Below, one piece after another: positions 35,728 to 44,326 of a DNA stretch of 59,417 bases; position 1 is the stretch's first letter; the number at the start of each line of letters is the position of its first letter. The DNA is from an uncultured Pelagibacteraceae bacterium (lineage in GTDB: Bacteria; Pseudomonadota; Alphaproteobacteria; Pelagibacterales; Pelagibacteraceae), in NCBI GenBank assembly GCA_902579285.1, contig CACHGA010000005.1, positions 1 through 59,417 of the forward strand, written 5' to 3'. A program made the position numbers and the translations under genes. The notes below the pieces were generated by a model. That model was given only the letters and a program-made list of their open reading frames with translations, was not told the DNA's origin and did not search any database.

Positions 35728-37068
35728 TTATAATGATTTTGAGTAAGCTGTTATTCCTGATCTCAATTTTTCTATCATTTCATCAATATGTTTTTTCTCT
35801 GAAATAAAAGGCGGGGCTATAATTAGACAATCCCCGGTTGCTTTAAAATTTACACCAACTTCATAACATTTTTTATAAGTTAGGAAACCTGCTTTTCCTG
35901 GTCTGTCAGATTTTTTTATATCGATACCACCCATGAGTCCGTATCCTCTTATATTTTCAATGCACTTAATATCTTTTAAAGAAAATAATCCATCTAAAAA
36001 ATAAGAAGAAAGACTTTTTGCTCTGTTAAAAATATCTTCTTTTTCAAAAATATCTTGGACTGCTAGTGCGGCTGCTACGGCAACTGGAATTCCAGAATAA
36101 GTATATCCGTGAAAAAGCTCAATTACTCCATCTGGGGATGCATTAACTATTGTATCGTAAATTTCCTCTTTGACAGCAACCACACCCATTGGAACAATTC
36201 CATTTGTTGTTGCTTTTGCCATAGTCATTAAATCTGGTGTTACACCATACTCTTTTGATGCAAACGATGAACCTGTTCTTCCCCAACCAGTTATTACTTC
36301 ATCAAAAATTAAAAGTATGTCATGCTTGTTACAAATTTCTCGTAATCTTTTTAAATAACCTTTTGGAGGCACTAAGGTGCCTGTAGAACCAGAAATTGGT
36401 TCGACGATACACGCGGCTATATTTTCAGATCCAAAATTCAAAGCAATTCTTTCTAGGTCATCTGCAAGCTCTTTACCAGTCTCTGGCTGTCCTTTAACAA
36501 ATTTGTGTTCTGGAAGGTGGGTATGTCTCATATGCACTACACCTGGCATTAAAATACTCGCAAAAGTTTTTACATTATTAATCATACCTCCTACAGAGGT
36601 AGCTCCAATATTCATTCCGTGATAAGCTCTTTCCCTTCCAACAAATCTAAATCTTTGTCCATGCCCTCTTGCTTTATGGTATGCGATACAAATCTTAAGT
36701 GCGGTTTCAACTGCGGTGGATCCACAAATTGTATAAAATATCTGATTTAAATTACCAGGAGTATGTTTGGCAATTTTTGTAGCTAGCTCAAATGAACCTC
36801 CGAAACCTTGTTGAAATGGCTGAACATAATCTAGCGTTTCAAGTTGCTTTGTAATTGCTTCTATAATTTCTTTTCTACCGTGCCCTAATGGATTACAAAA
36901 TAATCCTGAGCTGGCATCAATTTGAGTTCTGCCTTTGTGATCTTTTAAATAAACACCTTTAGCTTCAGTTATAAGTCTTGGATCTTTTTTAAAATCTTTG
37001 TTTGAAGTAAATGGCATCCAATGTTCATGCAATGAATTTGGCATACCCGCTCTGTTTTCAATTTTCAT
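35728..37068 (-). CDS. Class III (omega) aminotransferase, beta-alanine/taurine--pyruvate type
   Basis: A PLP enzyme of 446 residues. It has the HEHWMPF opening typical of omega-amino acid--pyruvate transaminases, CGSTAVETALKI, RAYHGMNIGATSVGG, EPISGSTGTLVPPKGY, the DEVITGWGRTG block with the PLP-contacting Asp, and the Schiff-base lysine in MTMAKATTNG. Probable donors are beta-alanine, taurine or similar omega-amines; the sequence alone cannot decide. It interrupts the polysaccharide genes and may be an island-borne nutrient gene. Confidence 0.87.
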   Translation of the reverse strand: MKIENRAGMPNSLHEHWMPFTSNKDFKKDPRLITEAKGVYLKDHKGRTQIDASSGLFCNPLGHGRKEIIEAITKQLETLDYVQPFQQGFGGSFELATKIAKHTPGNLNQIFYTICGSTAVETALKICIAYHKARGHGQRFRFVGRERAYHGMNIGATSVGGMINNVKTFASILMPGVVHMRHTHLPEHKFVKGQPETGKELADDLERIALNFGSENIAACIVEPISGSTGTLVPPKGYLKRLREICNKHDILLIFDEVITGWGRTGSSFASKEYGVTPDLMTMAKATTNGIVPMGVVAVKEEIYDTIVNASPDGVIELFHGYTYSGIPVAVAAALAVQDIFEKEDIFNRAKSLSSYFLDGLFSLKDIKCIENIRGYGLMGGIDIKKSDRPGKAGFLTYKKCYEVGVNFKATGDCLIIAPPFISEKKHIDEMIEKLRSGITAYSKSL

Positions 37069-37094
37069 AATAATAATTATTACAAATTTTTATT

Positions 37095-38078
37095 CTAATA
37101 ACCAGACTTTATTATTGATTGAATATCTGATTCAACCATATCTTTAACAAGATTTTTGAATGAAATTTTAGGTTTCCATTTCAAAATTCTTCTTGCTTTA
37201 GAATAGTTTCCTAAAAGAGTATTTACTTCTGCTGGCCTAAAAAGATTTTTATCAATTGCTATGTGTTTTTTATAATCTAATCCTGCAACTGCAAAAGCTT
37301 GTTTTGCAAATTCCCTCACGGAGTGTTGTTTGCCGGTAGCAACTACGAAATCATCTGGTCTCTTTTTTTGTAACATCATCCACATTGCCTCAACATAATC
37401 CTTTGCATGTCCCCAATCTCTTTTTGCATCTAAGTTTCCTAACATTAATTTTTTTTCCATTCCGAGTTTTATCTTAGCTACTCCATGAGAAATTTTTCTA
37501 GTTACAAACTCAAAGCCTCTTCTCGGTGACTCGTGATTAAATAATATTCCTGTACAACAAAAAAGATTGTATGCTTCTCTGTAATTTCTAGTTAAATCAT
37601 GTCCTGTTACTTTTGATATCCCGTAAGCAGATCTTGGATGGAATGGAGTTTTTTCACTTTGGGGTATCTGCTGAACTTTACCAAACATCTCTGATGAACC
37701 AGCAAAGTATAGTTTTGTTTTTGGTGAGAAATCTTTTACTGCAGAAAGTAAATAATGTGTTCCATTTATATTTGTATTTAGTGTAGAAAATTCATCTCTA
37801 AAAGAGTAGTCCACATAACTTTGTGCTGCTAAATGATATATTTCAGTTGGCTTAATTTTTTGAATTATCCTAACTAGACTCGCATAACTTTCTAGAGAGG
37901 CTGCATGAATATGAATTTTTTTTAATATATGTTTTATTCTCCATAACCTATGACTCCTGTCCTCCAAAGCTACCCTTCTAACAATTCCGTGTACTTGATA
38001 ATTTTTTTTAATTAGAAATTCAGCAAGATATGATCCATCTTGCCCAGTAATACCAGTAATTAATGCTACTTTTTTCAT
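37095..38078 (-). CDS. gmd: GDP-mannose 4,6-dehydratase
   Basis: SDR enzyme of 327 residues making GDP-4-keto-6-deoxymannose. It starts ALITGITGQDGSYLAEFLI (NADP loop) and has HLAAQSYVDYSF, AGSSEMFGKV, the catalytic YGISK in RSAYGISKVTG, and LFNHESPRRGFEFVTRKI, which are diagnostic for Gmd. No fucose synthase (WcaG) or RMD reductase gene lies adjacent, so the final sugar (fucose, rhamnose or perosamine type) is open. Start ATG 38078 is divergent from the M23 peptidase. Confidence 0.93.
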   Translation of the reverse strand: MKKVALITGITGQDGSYLAEFLIKKNYQVHGIVRRVALEDRSHRLWRIKHILKKIHIHAASLESYASLVRIIQKIKPTEIYHLAAQSYVDYSFRDEFSTLNTNINGTHYLLSAVKDFSPKTKLYFAGSSEMFGKVQQIPQSEKTPFHPRSAYGISKVTGHDLTRNYREAYNLFCCTGILFNHESPRRGFEFVTRKISHGVAKIKLGMEKKLMLGNLDAKRDWGHAKDYVEAMWMMLQKKRPDDFVVATGKQHSVREFAKQAFAVAGLDYKKHIAIDKNLFRPAEVNTLLGNYSKARRILKWKPKISFKNLVKDMVESDIQSIIKSGY

Positions 38079-38141
38079 TGATTTTTTTTGTTTTTTTTAT
38101 TCTTCAGGACTATAGTACGAAGTTAATACTATTCAAATTAA

Positions 38142-38954
38142 ATGTTTAGAACTAGCTTAAAAAATATTGTTTTTTTAACAACCATACTTCTATCTAGCAA
38201 TGTTTTTGCTGTCGAATTCCAAGGCAAATTTATTCAAGGTCACTTTATATTGGGAAAAACTCATCCTGATTCTAAAATTTGGGTTGATAAAAGAAAAGTA
38301 AAAATTACTGAGGATGGATATTTTGTATTTGGTATAGGTAGAGATAGAAAATATAACATTACAATTACTAAAGAACATGAGGGTAATAAAGAACGAATAG
38401 TTAAAAAAGTTTTAAAAAGAAAATATAAAATTCAACGAATAGATGGTTTAGAAGAAAAAAAAGTAACTCCGCCAAAAGAAGTTTATGAAAGAATAAAAAG
38501 AGAAAATAAAATAATAGGAGTCGCTAGATCTGTTGAGAGTGATCTAACGTTTTTTAAAAAAAAATTTATTAATCCATTGGACAAGGCGATTGTAACCGGA
38601 GTTTATGGTAGTCAAAGAATACTTAATGGAAAACCAAAATGGCCACATTATGGAATAGATTTTGCAGCTAAGGAAGGAACGAAAATTAAAGCAATGTTAG
38701 ATGGTACAGCGACCATGGTTGAACCTGATTTATTTTATACTGGTGGAACTCTAATTTTTGATCATGGTCATGGTGTTTCAACATTATACATGCATTTAAA
38801 AGATATTTATGTCAAAAGTGGTCAAGAAGTTAAACAAGGTGAAATAATTGGAACAGTGGGATCTACAGGAAGATCAACTGGGCCACATCTTGATGTAAGA
38901 TTAAACTGGTTTGGAATTAGATTGGACCCGGCAACAGTTCTTAATTTGAATTAG
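38142..38954 (+). CDS. M23-family peptidoglycan endopeptidase, secreted
   Basis: 270 residues. The N-terminal signal peptide ends ...LLSSNVFA (about residue 23), then a small beta-rich region (25-70), a basic linker, and a LytM/M23 domain. Zinc motif H-x3-D is in WPHYGIDFAA and H-x-H-type in STLYMHLKDI; GPHLDVRL carries the last His. It probably cleaves peptidoglycan cross-links in the periplasm or activates amidases. It overlaps the carbamoyltransferase stop in TTAG. Confidence 0.88.
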   Translation: MFRTSLKNIVFLTTILLSSNVFAVEFQGKFIQGHFILGKTHPDSKIWVDKRKVKITEDGYFVFGIGRDRKYNITITKEHEGNKERIVKKVLKRKYKIQRIDGLEEKKVTPPKEVYERIKRENKIIGVARSVESDLTFFKKKFINPLDKAIVTGVYGSQRILNGKPKWPHYGIDFAAKEGTKIKAMLDGTATMVEPDLFYTGGTLIFDHGHGVSTLYMHLKDIYVKSGQEVKQGEIIGTVGSTGRSTGPHLDVRLNWFGIRLDPATVLNLN

Positions 38955-40792
38955 TCTTTTTCAAATTGATTTTTGTAATTTTTTAAAAGTTTTTTATCTT
39001 GTTCTTCTTTAAATAAAATAAAATTTTCACAAACTAAAATATCAAGATTTGTTCCCATGAAACACCTAAAAGAATCTTCAATCGAACATACAATTGGCTC
39101 ACCTCTAACATTGAATGATGTGTTTACTAATATTGGACATCCAGTGATGTCTTTGAATTTTTTTAAAAGTTTATAATATTTGGGATTTGTCTCTTTGTGT
39201 ACTGTCTGTATTCGAGCGGAATAGTCTACGTGCGTTACAGCTGGAATTGAGGATCTTTTTATATTTAATTTTTTTATACCAAAAAGTTTCTTGTCTTCTT
39301 CATTCATTGGAATTTGAATATTTTTTTTTACGTCTGCAACTAAAAGCATGTATGGGGTGTCTGTATTAATATCAAACCAATCATTTAAATCCTCTCTTAA
39401 AATTGATGGTGCGAAAGGCCTAAAACTTTCTCTAAATTTAACTTTTAAATTTAGCTCTTTTTGCATTTTATTAGATCTGGGGTCAGCAATAATAGATCGT
39501 GCGCCTAATGCTCTAGGTCCGAATTCCATTCTTCCTTGAAACCACCCAATAGTTTTTTCATTCTTCAGTTCCTCAACAACAAAATTAATTAATTTTTCCT
39601 CATCATATTTTTGAAACTTTGCACCCAAAGATACTAATGTTTTTTCTATGTGTTCATCTTTGAAGGATGGACCAAGATAAGAACCTTTCATATCGTCGAG
39701 AGGAGATGGTATTGACCTCTTTTCTCCTAATTCGTGATACCAAAATGCAAGAGCAGCTCCTAAAGAACCGCCAGCATCTCCCGAAGCAGGTTGTAGCCAT
39801 AGGTTTTCAAAAATATTATTTTTTAAAATTTTCCCATTAGCAACGCAGTTCAAAGCGACCCCTCCCGCCATGCACAGATTCTTTATTTTTGTTTCTTGAG
39901 CTATAGATTTGGTTAATTTTAAAACAATTTCCTCCGTAACAGATTGTATAGATGCTGCAATATCCATATGAAACTGTGTTAATAATTCTTTTTCTGGCTC
40001 CCTTGCTTTGTGATCAAACAAATTTGAAAAATTTTTATTTGTCATAGTTAAGCCAGTTGCATAATTAAAATATTTCATGTTGAGTCTAAATGAACCATCG
40101 TCTTTTAGGTCAATTAACTTTTTTAAAATAGTATCTTTGTATTTTGGTTCACCATAAGGAGCCAGTCCCATAACTTTATACTCGCCACTATTAACTTTAA
40201 AACCAAGGTAGTATGTAAATGCAGAATAGAGAAGGCCTATAGAATGAGGAAAATAAATTTCTTTTAGCATATCAATTTTATTGTCTTTTCCAATTGCTAC
40301 TGTTGTTGTAGCCCACTCTCCTACTCCATCTAAAGTTATTATGACTGCATCTTTAAAAGGAGAGGGATAAAAAGCACTAGCTGCATGACTGTAATGATGT
40401 TCTGAAAAGTTTATTTTTTCAATATCATTAAAATTTTGATCATGTCTTTTTAATTGATCAAATAAGAATTTTTTTTGAAAAAGTTTCTCTCTTAACCAGA
40501 TTGGCATTGACATTGAAAAAGACTTAAAGCCTTTTGGCGCAAATGCTAAATATGTTTCAAGTAATCTTTCAAACTTTAAAAAAGGTTTCTCAAAGAAAAC
40601 AATATGGTCGATCTCACTAAGTTTTAAATTTGAGTTTTTCAAAACAAATTCAATTGCATTATGTGGATATTTTGAATCATGTTTTATTCTTGAGAATCTT
40701 TCTTCTTGTGCTGCAGAGATAATCTCACCATTAATAATTAACGCTGCTGCACTGTCATGATAAAATGCTGAAATGCCTAAAATTTTAGTCAC
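38951..40792 (-). CDS. Carbamoyltransferase, NodU/CmcH/SxtI family
   Basis: 613 residues. The N-terminal Kae1-like domain starts ILGISAFYHDSAAALI with EERFSRIKHDSKYPHNAI and SEHHYSHAASAFYPSPF; the C-terminal YrdC-like part has GRMEFGPRALGARSI and NTSFNVRGEPIV. The family O-carbamoylates sugars or natural products using carbamoyl phosphate and ATP. It starts with GTG at 40792, directly after the DUF5989 gene. Here the target is probably a surface sugar. Confidence 0.92.
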   Translation of the reverse strand: MTKILGISAFYHDSAAALIINGEIISAAQEERFSRIKHDSKYPHNAIEFVLKNSNLKLSEIDHIVFFEKPFLKFERLLETYLAFAPKGFKSFSMSMPIWLREKLFQKKFLFDQLKRHDQNFNDIEKINFSEHHYSHAASAFYPSPFKDAVIITLDGVGEWATTTVAIGKDNKIDMLKEIYFPHSIGLLYSAFTYYLGFKVNSGEYKVMGLAPYGEPKYKDTILKKLIDLKDDGSFRLNMKYFNYATGLTMTNKNFSNLFDHKAREPEKELLTQFHMDIAASIQSVTEEIVLKLTKSIAQETKIKNLCMAGGVALNCVANGKILKNNIFENLWLQPASGDAGGSLGAALAFWYHELGEKRSIPSPLDDMKGSYLGPSFKDEHIEKTLVSLGAKFQKYDEEKLINFVVEELKNEKTIGWFQGRMEFGPRALGARSIIADPRSNKMQKELNLKVKFRESFRPFAPSILREDLNDWFDINTDTPYMLLVADVKKNIQIPMNEEDKKLFGIKKLNIKRSSIPAVTHVDYSARIQTVHKETNPKYYKLLKKFKDITGCPILVNTSFNVRGEPIVCSIEDSFRCFMGTNLDILVCENFILFKEEQDKKLLKNYKNQFEKD

Positions 40793-40945
40793 TTAAAAAA
40801 TTGTATAAATAAATGGAGCCACTGCTGATCCTTGACTTAGCACAATGAGTATACCAAAAACTGCAAGAACAATTATTATTGGAAATAACCAATATTTTTT
40901 TCTTTCTCTTAAAAACTCCCAAAATTCTTTTAAAAAATTAATCAT
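40793..40945 (-). CDS. DUF5989-type 50-residue membrane protein (SxtK-like)
   Basis: ATG 40945 opens a 50-residue frame: MINFLKEFWEFLRERKKYWL, then a hydrophobic helix (PIIIVLAVFGILIVLSQ), then GSAVAPFIYTIF. This is the conserved small protein (DUF5989) that accompanies NodU-type carbamoyltransferases in many bacteria. Its stop is immediately followed by the GTG start of the carbamoyltransferase, which implies coupled expression and a shared complex, perhaps anchoring the enzyme at the membrane. It falls under common ORF length cut-offs. Confidence 0.88.
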   Translation of the reverse strand: MINFLKEFWEFLRERKKYWLFPIIIVLAVFGILIVLSQGSAVAPFIYTIF

Positions 40946-41941
40946 TTAATTAAAAATTTCGTCTTCTATTAGTAAATCAGAAACATACTTATGTCCATAT
41001 TTAGATAAATGTACTGGATCATACTTTAGAAAAAGATCTTTATTATTAGAGATTTTACAAAAATCATTAGTATAGTCGTTTAAAAATAAATTTTCCCTGT
41101 CAAATATTTCTTTAATGATTTCTTGTGGTTTTAAAAATTTTTTTTCACAATTATTAATAATTTGATGCGCGTAAGGAAGTAAAACGTATTTATATTTAAT
41201 ATTATTTTTTTTTGCGAAATTTGAAATTTCGCTTATAGTATTTTTGAATTTAACTAAATTTTTTTCACTTTCATATAATTCTCTCATGTAATTATAGTGT
41301 CTCTCTACTGGATCAGTTAACAAATTTTTAAATAAAACAAATAGACCAGATCTCTCTCTTAGGAAAATATTTATCTTTAATGCAAAGGTATTATTTAGAA
41401 TATTTTTTTGGAAATTATTATTTTCGTTTTTCTTCTTTGATTTTTTTTCAAAAACTGCTCCTTGATAAGACACTATATCGTTTAAACATAAAAATATTAC
41501 TATTTGATTTATCTCATTACTGAATTTTTTATTATTTTTTTTTATAATATATAAATAACTTTCAATGTTATGTCCAAAAATTGCAGTATTATATAAATTA
41601 TTTTTTATTAATCTATTTCTTAAAATACCAACAAAAGTGTCTTTTTCTTTGACGCCTACTCCATAAGTTACGCTATCACCAAGTATTAAAATTGAATTTT
41701 TCCTATTATCATAAAGGTAATTTTGTAATGGAATTCTAAAACCATTTATATCTGTTTTAGATTTTATACCAAAAACTTTAAAAGTATTGTTTGGTTTGCT
41801 AAATGTTATTCCATGTTCAGAGTAAAAAGCTTGCTTGTCATATCCCTGAAGACCAACAATATTAAATATACGAATGAGGGCCTCTAATGTTAAAATAATT
41901 CCTACTACGACAAAAAAATTAATTATAATTATTTTTTTCAC
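40946..41941 (-). CDS. Membrane-anchored SGNH/GDSL hydrolase-like protein
   Basis: 331 residues. One N-terminal membrane segment (about 3-24) is followed by an extracytoplasmic SGNH domain: SILILGDSVTYGVG with the nucleophile Ser at about 90, an oxyanion Asn in FLCLND, and the D-x-x-H pair in YDPVHLSKYGH near the end. Family members act as esterases or sugar O-acyltransferase partners. It lies between the SxtJ-like gene (one-base overlap) and DUF5989 (no gap). Confidence 0.82.
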   Translation of the reverse strand: MKKIIIINFFVVVGIILTLEALIRIFNIVGLQGYDKQAFYSEHGITFSKPNNTFKVFGIKSKTDINGFRIPLQNYLYDNRKNSILILGDSVTYGVGVKEKDTFVGILRNRLIKNNLYNTAIFGHNIESYLYIIKKNNKKFSNEINQIVIFLCLNDIVSYQGAVFEKKSKKKNENNNFQKNILNNTFALKINIFLRERSGLFVLFKNLLTDPVERHYNYMRELYESEKNLVKFKNTISEISNFAKKNNIKYKYVLLPYAHQIINNCEKKFLKPQEIIKEIFDRENLFLNDYTNDFCKISNNKDLFLKYDPVHLSKYGHKYVSDLLIEDEIFN

Positions 41942-42318
41942 TAAAATTGCTTTTTCATAGAACTAACTTTTTTTTCTCTTTTAATCCAATAGGTATTTGC
42001 TTTTGAAAATTTTATATTTAATAAGTCTTTTCCAATTAAACGCATAAATAATCCTATTGGTGTAACGATTATAAAATATATTATAGCCATTACTATAGGA
42101 GCAATAATTCTTCCGAGTAACTCACCAAATTTTACCCAAATTATATTTAATGGATTTAAAAGTTTTGAGTTAAGCAAACCTAGAACTAAAAAAATAATTG
42201 AGATTGGTATAGACCATAATCTTAATGGGTTTCCATTAATAATTGGCCAAAAAGCTATTATTGCAAAGACAATGCTAAAAAGTATACCAAAGCTTCTATT
42301 GGAGCTAATCTTATCCAT
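41941..42318 (-). CDS. SxtJ-family membrane protein
   Basis: 125 residues with three or four membrane segments (about 10-25, 30-50, 68-95) and the conserved RLIGKDLLNIKF stretch near the C-terminus. This is the pattern of the SxtJ family, found beside carbamoyltransferases in saxitoxin and polysaccharide clusters. It is first in a four-gene unit (SxtJ, SGNH, DUF5989, carbamoyltransferase) with no gaps. Function not established. Confidence 0.83.
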   Translation of the reverse strand: MDKISSNRSFGILFSIVFAIIAFWPIINGNPLRLWSIPISIIFLVLGLLNSKLLNPLNIIWVKFGELLGRIIAPIVMAIIYFIIVTPIGLFMRLIGKDLLNIKFSKANTYWIKREKKVSSMKKQF

Positions 42319-42359
42319 TAGAAGCTTGATATATTATTGTTTATTGATTTTCAAATTTA

Positions 42360-43025
42360 TTAAGCAGCCAGCTTAAGACTGTGTTTATCAACCATACCAC
42401 TTAAAAAATTCCATAGATATTTTGCGGTTGATAAAGCTGCTTTTTCAGCTTTCTTTTGTTCTTTCTTAGAAAGACCGTCTAACAATTTTTCACATGCTTT
42501 TCTGTGATGAACATCTGCAGCTTTGTGAGCTACAAAAAACTCGAGACCTTTTTTAGAATTTACTCCGTAATATCTTTTAAGCCCTTTAATTTTTGTATCT
42601 GCGATTTCCGGAATTTGTCTTTCATAGGTATACAAAGAGGCGAGACCCTCTGCGTATGATTTTCTGCCTTGTTTAAAGAAATTATCTATCATTCTTTTAG
42701 TAAAAGACTCCTGTTTTGCTTTTTCTATTTTATTTTTGTCTGCGCCGACACTGAGTGCAAAATTTTTCCATAATTTTGGATGATCCCCATTTGGATTTTC
42801 CTCATCTTGCAAATTTTCTAATAAAATTTTTCTTTTCTCAATATCTTCGCAAATCGAGTGTGTTGCGCTTATATATCTTGGAAAAGCTTTCACATGTTGA
42901 TAATACTGCTCAGCATAATCCTTAATAATTTCTCTTGTTAGTTTACCGTCATTCCATGATTTATAAAATGGATGATTTAATAGGTGATACTTATCTAGTT
43001 TTTTATTTAATTGTTTTGAAAACAT
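42360..43025 (-). CDS. CADD-type (PqqC/TenA-fold) oxygenase, candidate self-sacrificing p-aminobenzoate synthase
   Basis: 221 residues from ATG 43025, chosen because AGGAGG lies just upstream; an in-frame start at 43073 would ignore it. The heme-oxygenase-like fold carries six likely metal ligands: E75 and H82 in DEENPNGDH, E135 in YTYERQ, H167, D171 and H174 in VAHKAADVHH. By family alignment from memory these match E81, H88, E142, H174, D178 and H181 of chlamydial CADD. Y21 (HPFY) and K145 match the tyrosine (27) and lysine (152) that CADD consumes to make p-aminobenzoate for folate. A PqqC role is unlikely without pqq genes. Confidence 0.8.
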   Translation of the reverse strand: MFSKQLNKKLDKYHLLNHPFYKSWNDGKLTREIIKDYAEQYYQHVKAFPRYISATHSICEDIEKRKILLENLQDEENPNGDHPKLWKNFALSVGADKNKIEKAKQESFTKRMIDNFFKQGRKSYAEGLASLYTYERQIPEIADTKIKGLKRYYGVNSKKGLEFFVAHKAADVHHRKACEKLLDGLSKKEQKKAEKAALSTAKYLWNFLSGMVDKHSLKLAA

Positions 43026-43030
43026 AATTT

Positions 43031-43036
43031 TCCTCC
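43031..43036 (-). promoter_or_regulatory. Strong Shine-Dalgarno site AGGAGG
   Basis: The minus strand reads AGGAGG, five bases, then the ATG at 43025. A perfect site of this kind stands out in this window and fixes the start of the CADD-like gene. Confidence 0.85.
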
Positions 43037-43093
43037 TGAAACTCCATTTTAATTTAAATTTTAAATTTAACAATTAAAAAATAATCCACAACT

Positions 43094-44326
43094 TTAGATT
43101 GTTGCTTCTTTTCTTATTGGTTTCTCATCAATTGGGAGATGAAGCAGAGTTGCAACAAAAGATAAAATTATAGCCAAATACCATGCATAATCATAATTTC
43201 CAAACATATCATAGAACACCCCCCCTAAGTAGGCGCCTAAAAAAGATCCTATTTGATGATTTAAGAAAACTATACCAAATAACATTGATAAATTTTTTGC
43301 ACCAAACACTTGAGCAACAATGCCGTTTGTTGCTGGCACTGTTGCTAACCATAACAATCCAAAAGTAATTCCAAAAGCTATAGCTGAAATATTTGATGGA
43401 GGTAAAAATATGAATAGCATTATAGATATTGCCCTAAAAAAATATAGTCCAGCCAATAGCATTTTTTTACTGTACTTGTCGCTTAAATAACCCATAATCA
43501 AAACACCTATTATGTTAAATAGACCTATTAATGATAAGATTGCAAAACCTGTCCAATCGTCAAGTCCTCTATCTTGAACATATCTCGGAACGTGAGTTGC
43601 AACTAATGTGATTTGAAATCCACAAACAAAAAAACCTAAAACTAATAATCTAAAACCTTTGTGTCCAAAAGACTCTTTTAAAACTTTTACAACACTATCG
43701 CTTTTTTCAGGCTCTATATTTAAACTTTTTTCTTCCTTTTGACTTTCAGGTTTTTTTAAGAATAAGCCCGGAATACACATGATAAATAAAATTATTGCAA
43801 ACACTGTAAAAGTGCTCTGCCAACCTACTTCAACCATTAAATATTTTGTAAGTACAGGAAAAATGAACATTCCTAGTCCACCAAAAGCAGTTACATAACC
43901 AGCTGCTTTACCTCTGCTTTGATTTGGAAAATGTTTTGTTACTACTGGAGCTAAAATTGTTCCTGCAGCTCCCCCTAAACCAATACCAACTAAAAGACCT
44001 AGATTTATTTGAAACCATGTTCCAGTGTTAAAATTATTTCCTAACGCCAAAACACCAACGCCGTAAACTATTAGAGTAAATATTACCATTTTACTTCCCC
44101 CATGCTTATCAGCAAATCTTCCAAAAATAGGCGTAACAATTCCCCATATCAAAGCATGTAAAGCAATAGCAAGACCAAACTCTGTGTTAGAAATTCCACA
44201 ATCAATCTCAAAGTCGCTAGAAAATAACCCAAAGGTTTGTCTTACACCCATTGTGACGTTAACCACAAAACAAGCTGCAATTAAAGTTATGAACGCTGTC
44301 TTATTAGGAAAAAATTTTGATGTCAT
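43094..44326 (-). CDS. Major facilitator superfamily transporter (monocarboxylate/oxalate-formate-like)
   Basis: 410 residues with twelve predicted helices. The GVRQTFGLFSSDFE start, the RFADKHGGSK loop between helices 2 and 3, the long cytoplasmic loop with KKPESQKEEKS between helices 6 and 7, and GYLSDKYSKK after helix 8 fit the MFS branch that includes OxlT and monocarboxylate carriers. Substrate not readable. It overlaps the metC-type gene by four bases, so a link to its substrate or product (for example a thiol, keto acid or amino acid) is possible. Confidence 0.84.
   Translation of the reverse strand: MTSKFFPNKTAFITLIAACFVVNVTMGVRQTFGLFSSDFEIDCGISNTEFGLAIALHALIWGIVTPIFGRFADKHGGSKMVIFTLIVYGVGVLALGNNFNTGTWFQINLGLLVGIGLGGAAGTILAPVVTKHFPNQSRGKAAGYVTAFGGLGMFIFPVLTKYLMVEVGWQSTFTVFAIILFIMCIPGLFLKKPESQKEEKSLNIEPEKSDSVVKVLKESFGHKGFRLLVLGFFVCGFQITLVATHVPRYVQDRGLDDWTGFAILSLIGLFNIIGVLIMGYLSDKYSKKMLLAGLYFFRAISIMLFIFLPPSNISAIAFGITFGLLWLATVPATNGIVAQVFGAKNLSMLFGIVFLNHQIGSFLGAYLGGVFYDMFGNYDYAWYLAIILSFVATLLHLPIDEKPIRKEATI

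Noticed and set aside
42360..43073. PqqC (pyrroloquinoline quinone synthase) assignment and start at 43073
   Set aside because: No other pqq genes are near, the ligand pattern fits CADD, and the AGGAGG at 43031-43036 lies inside the longer frame.
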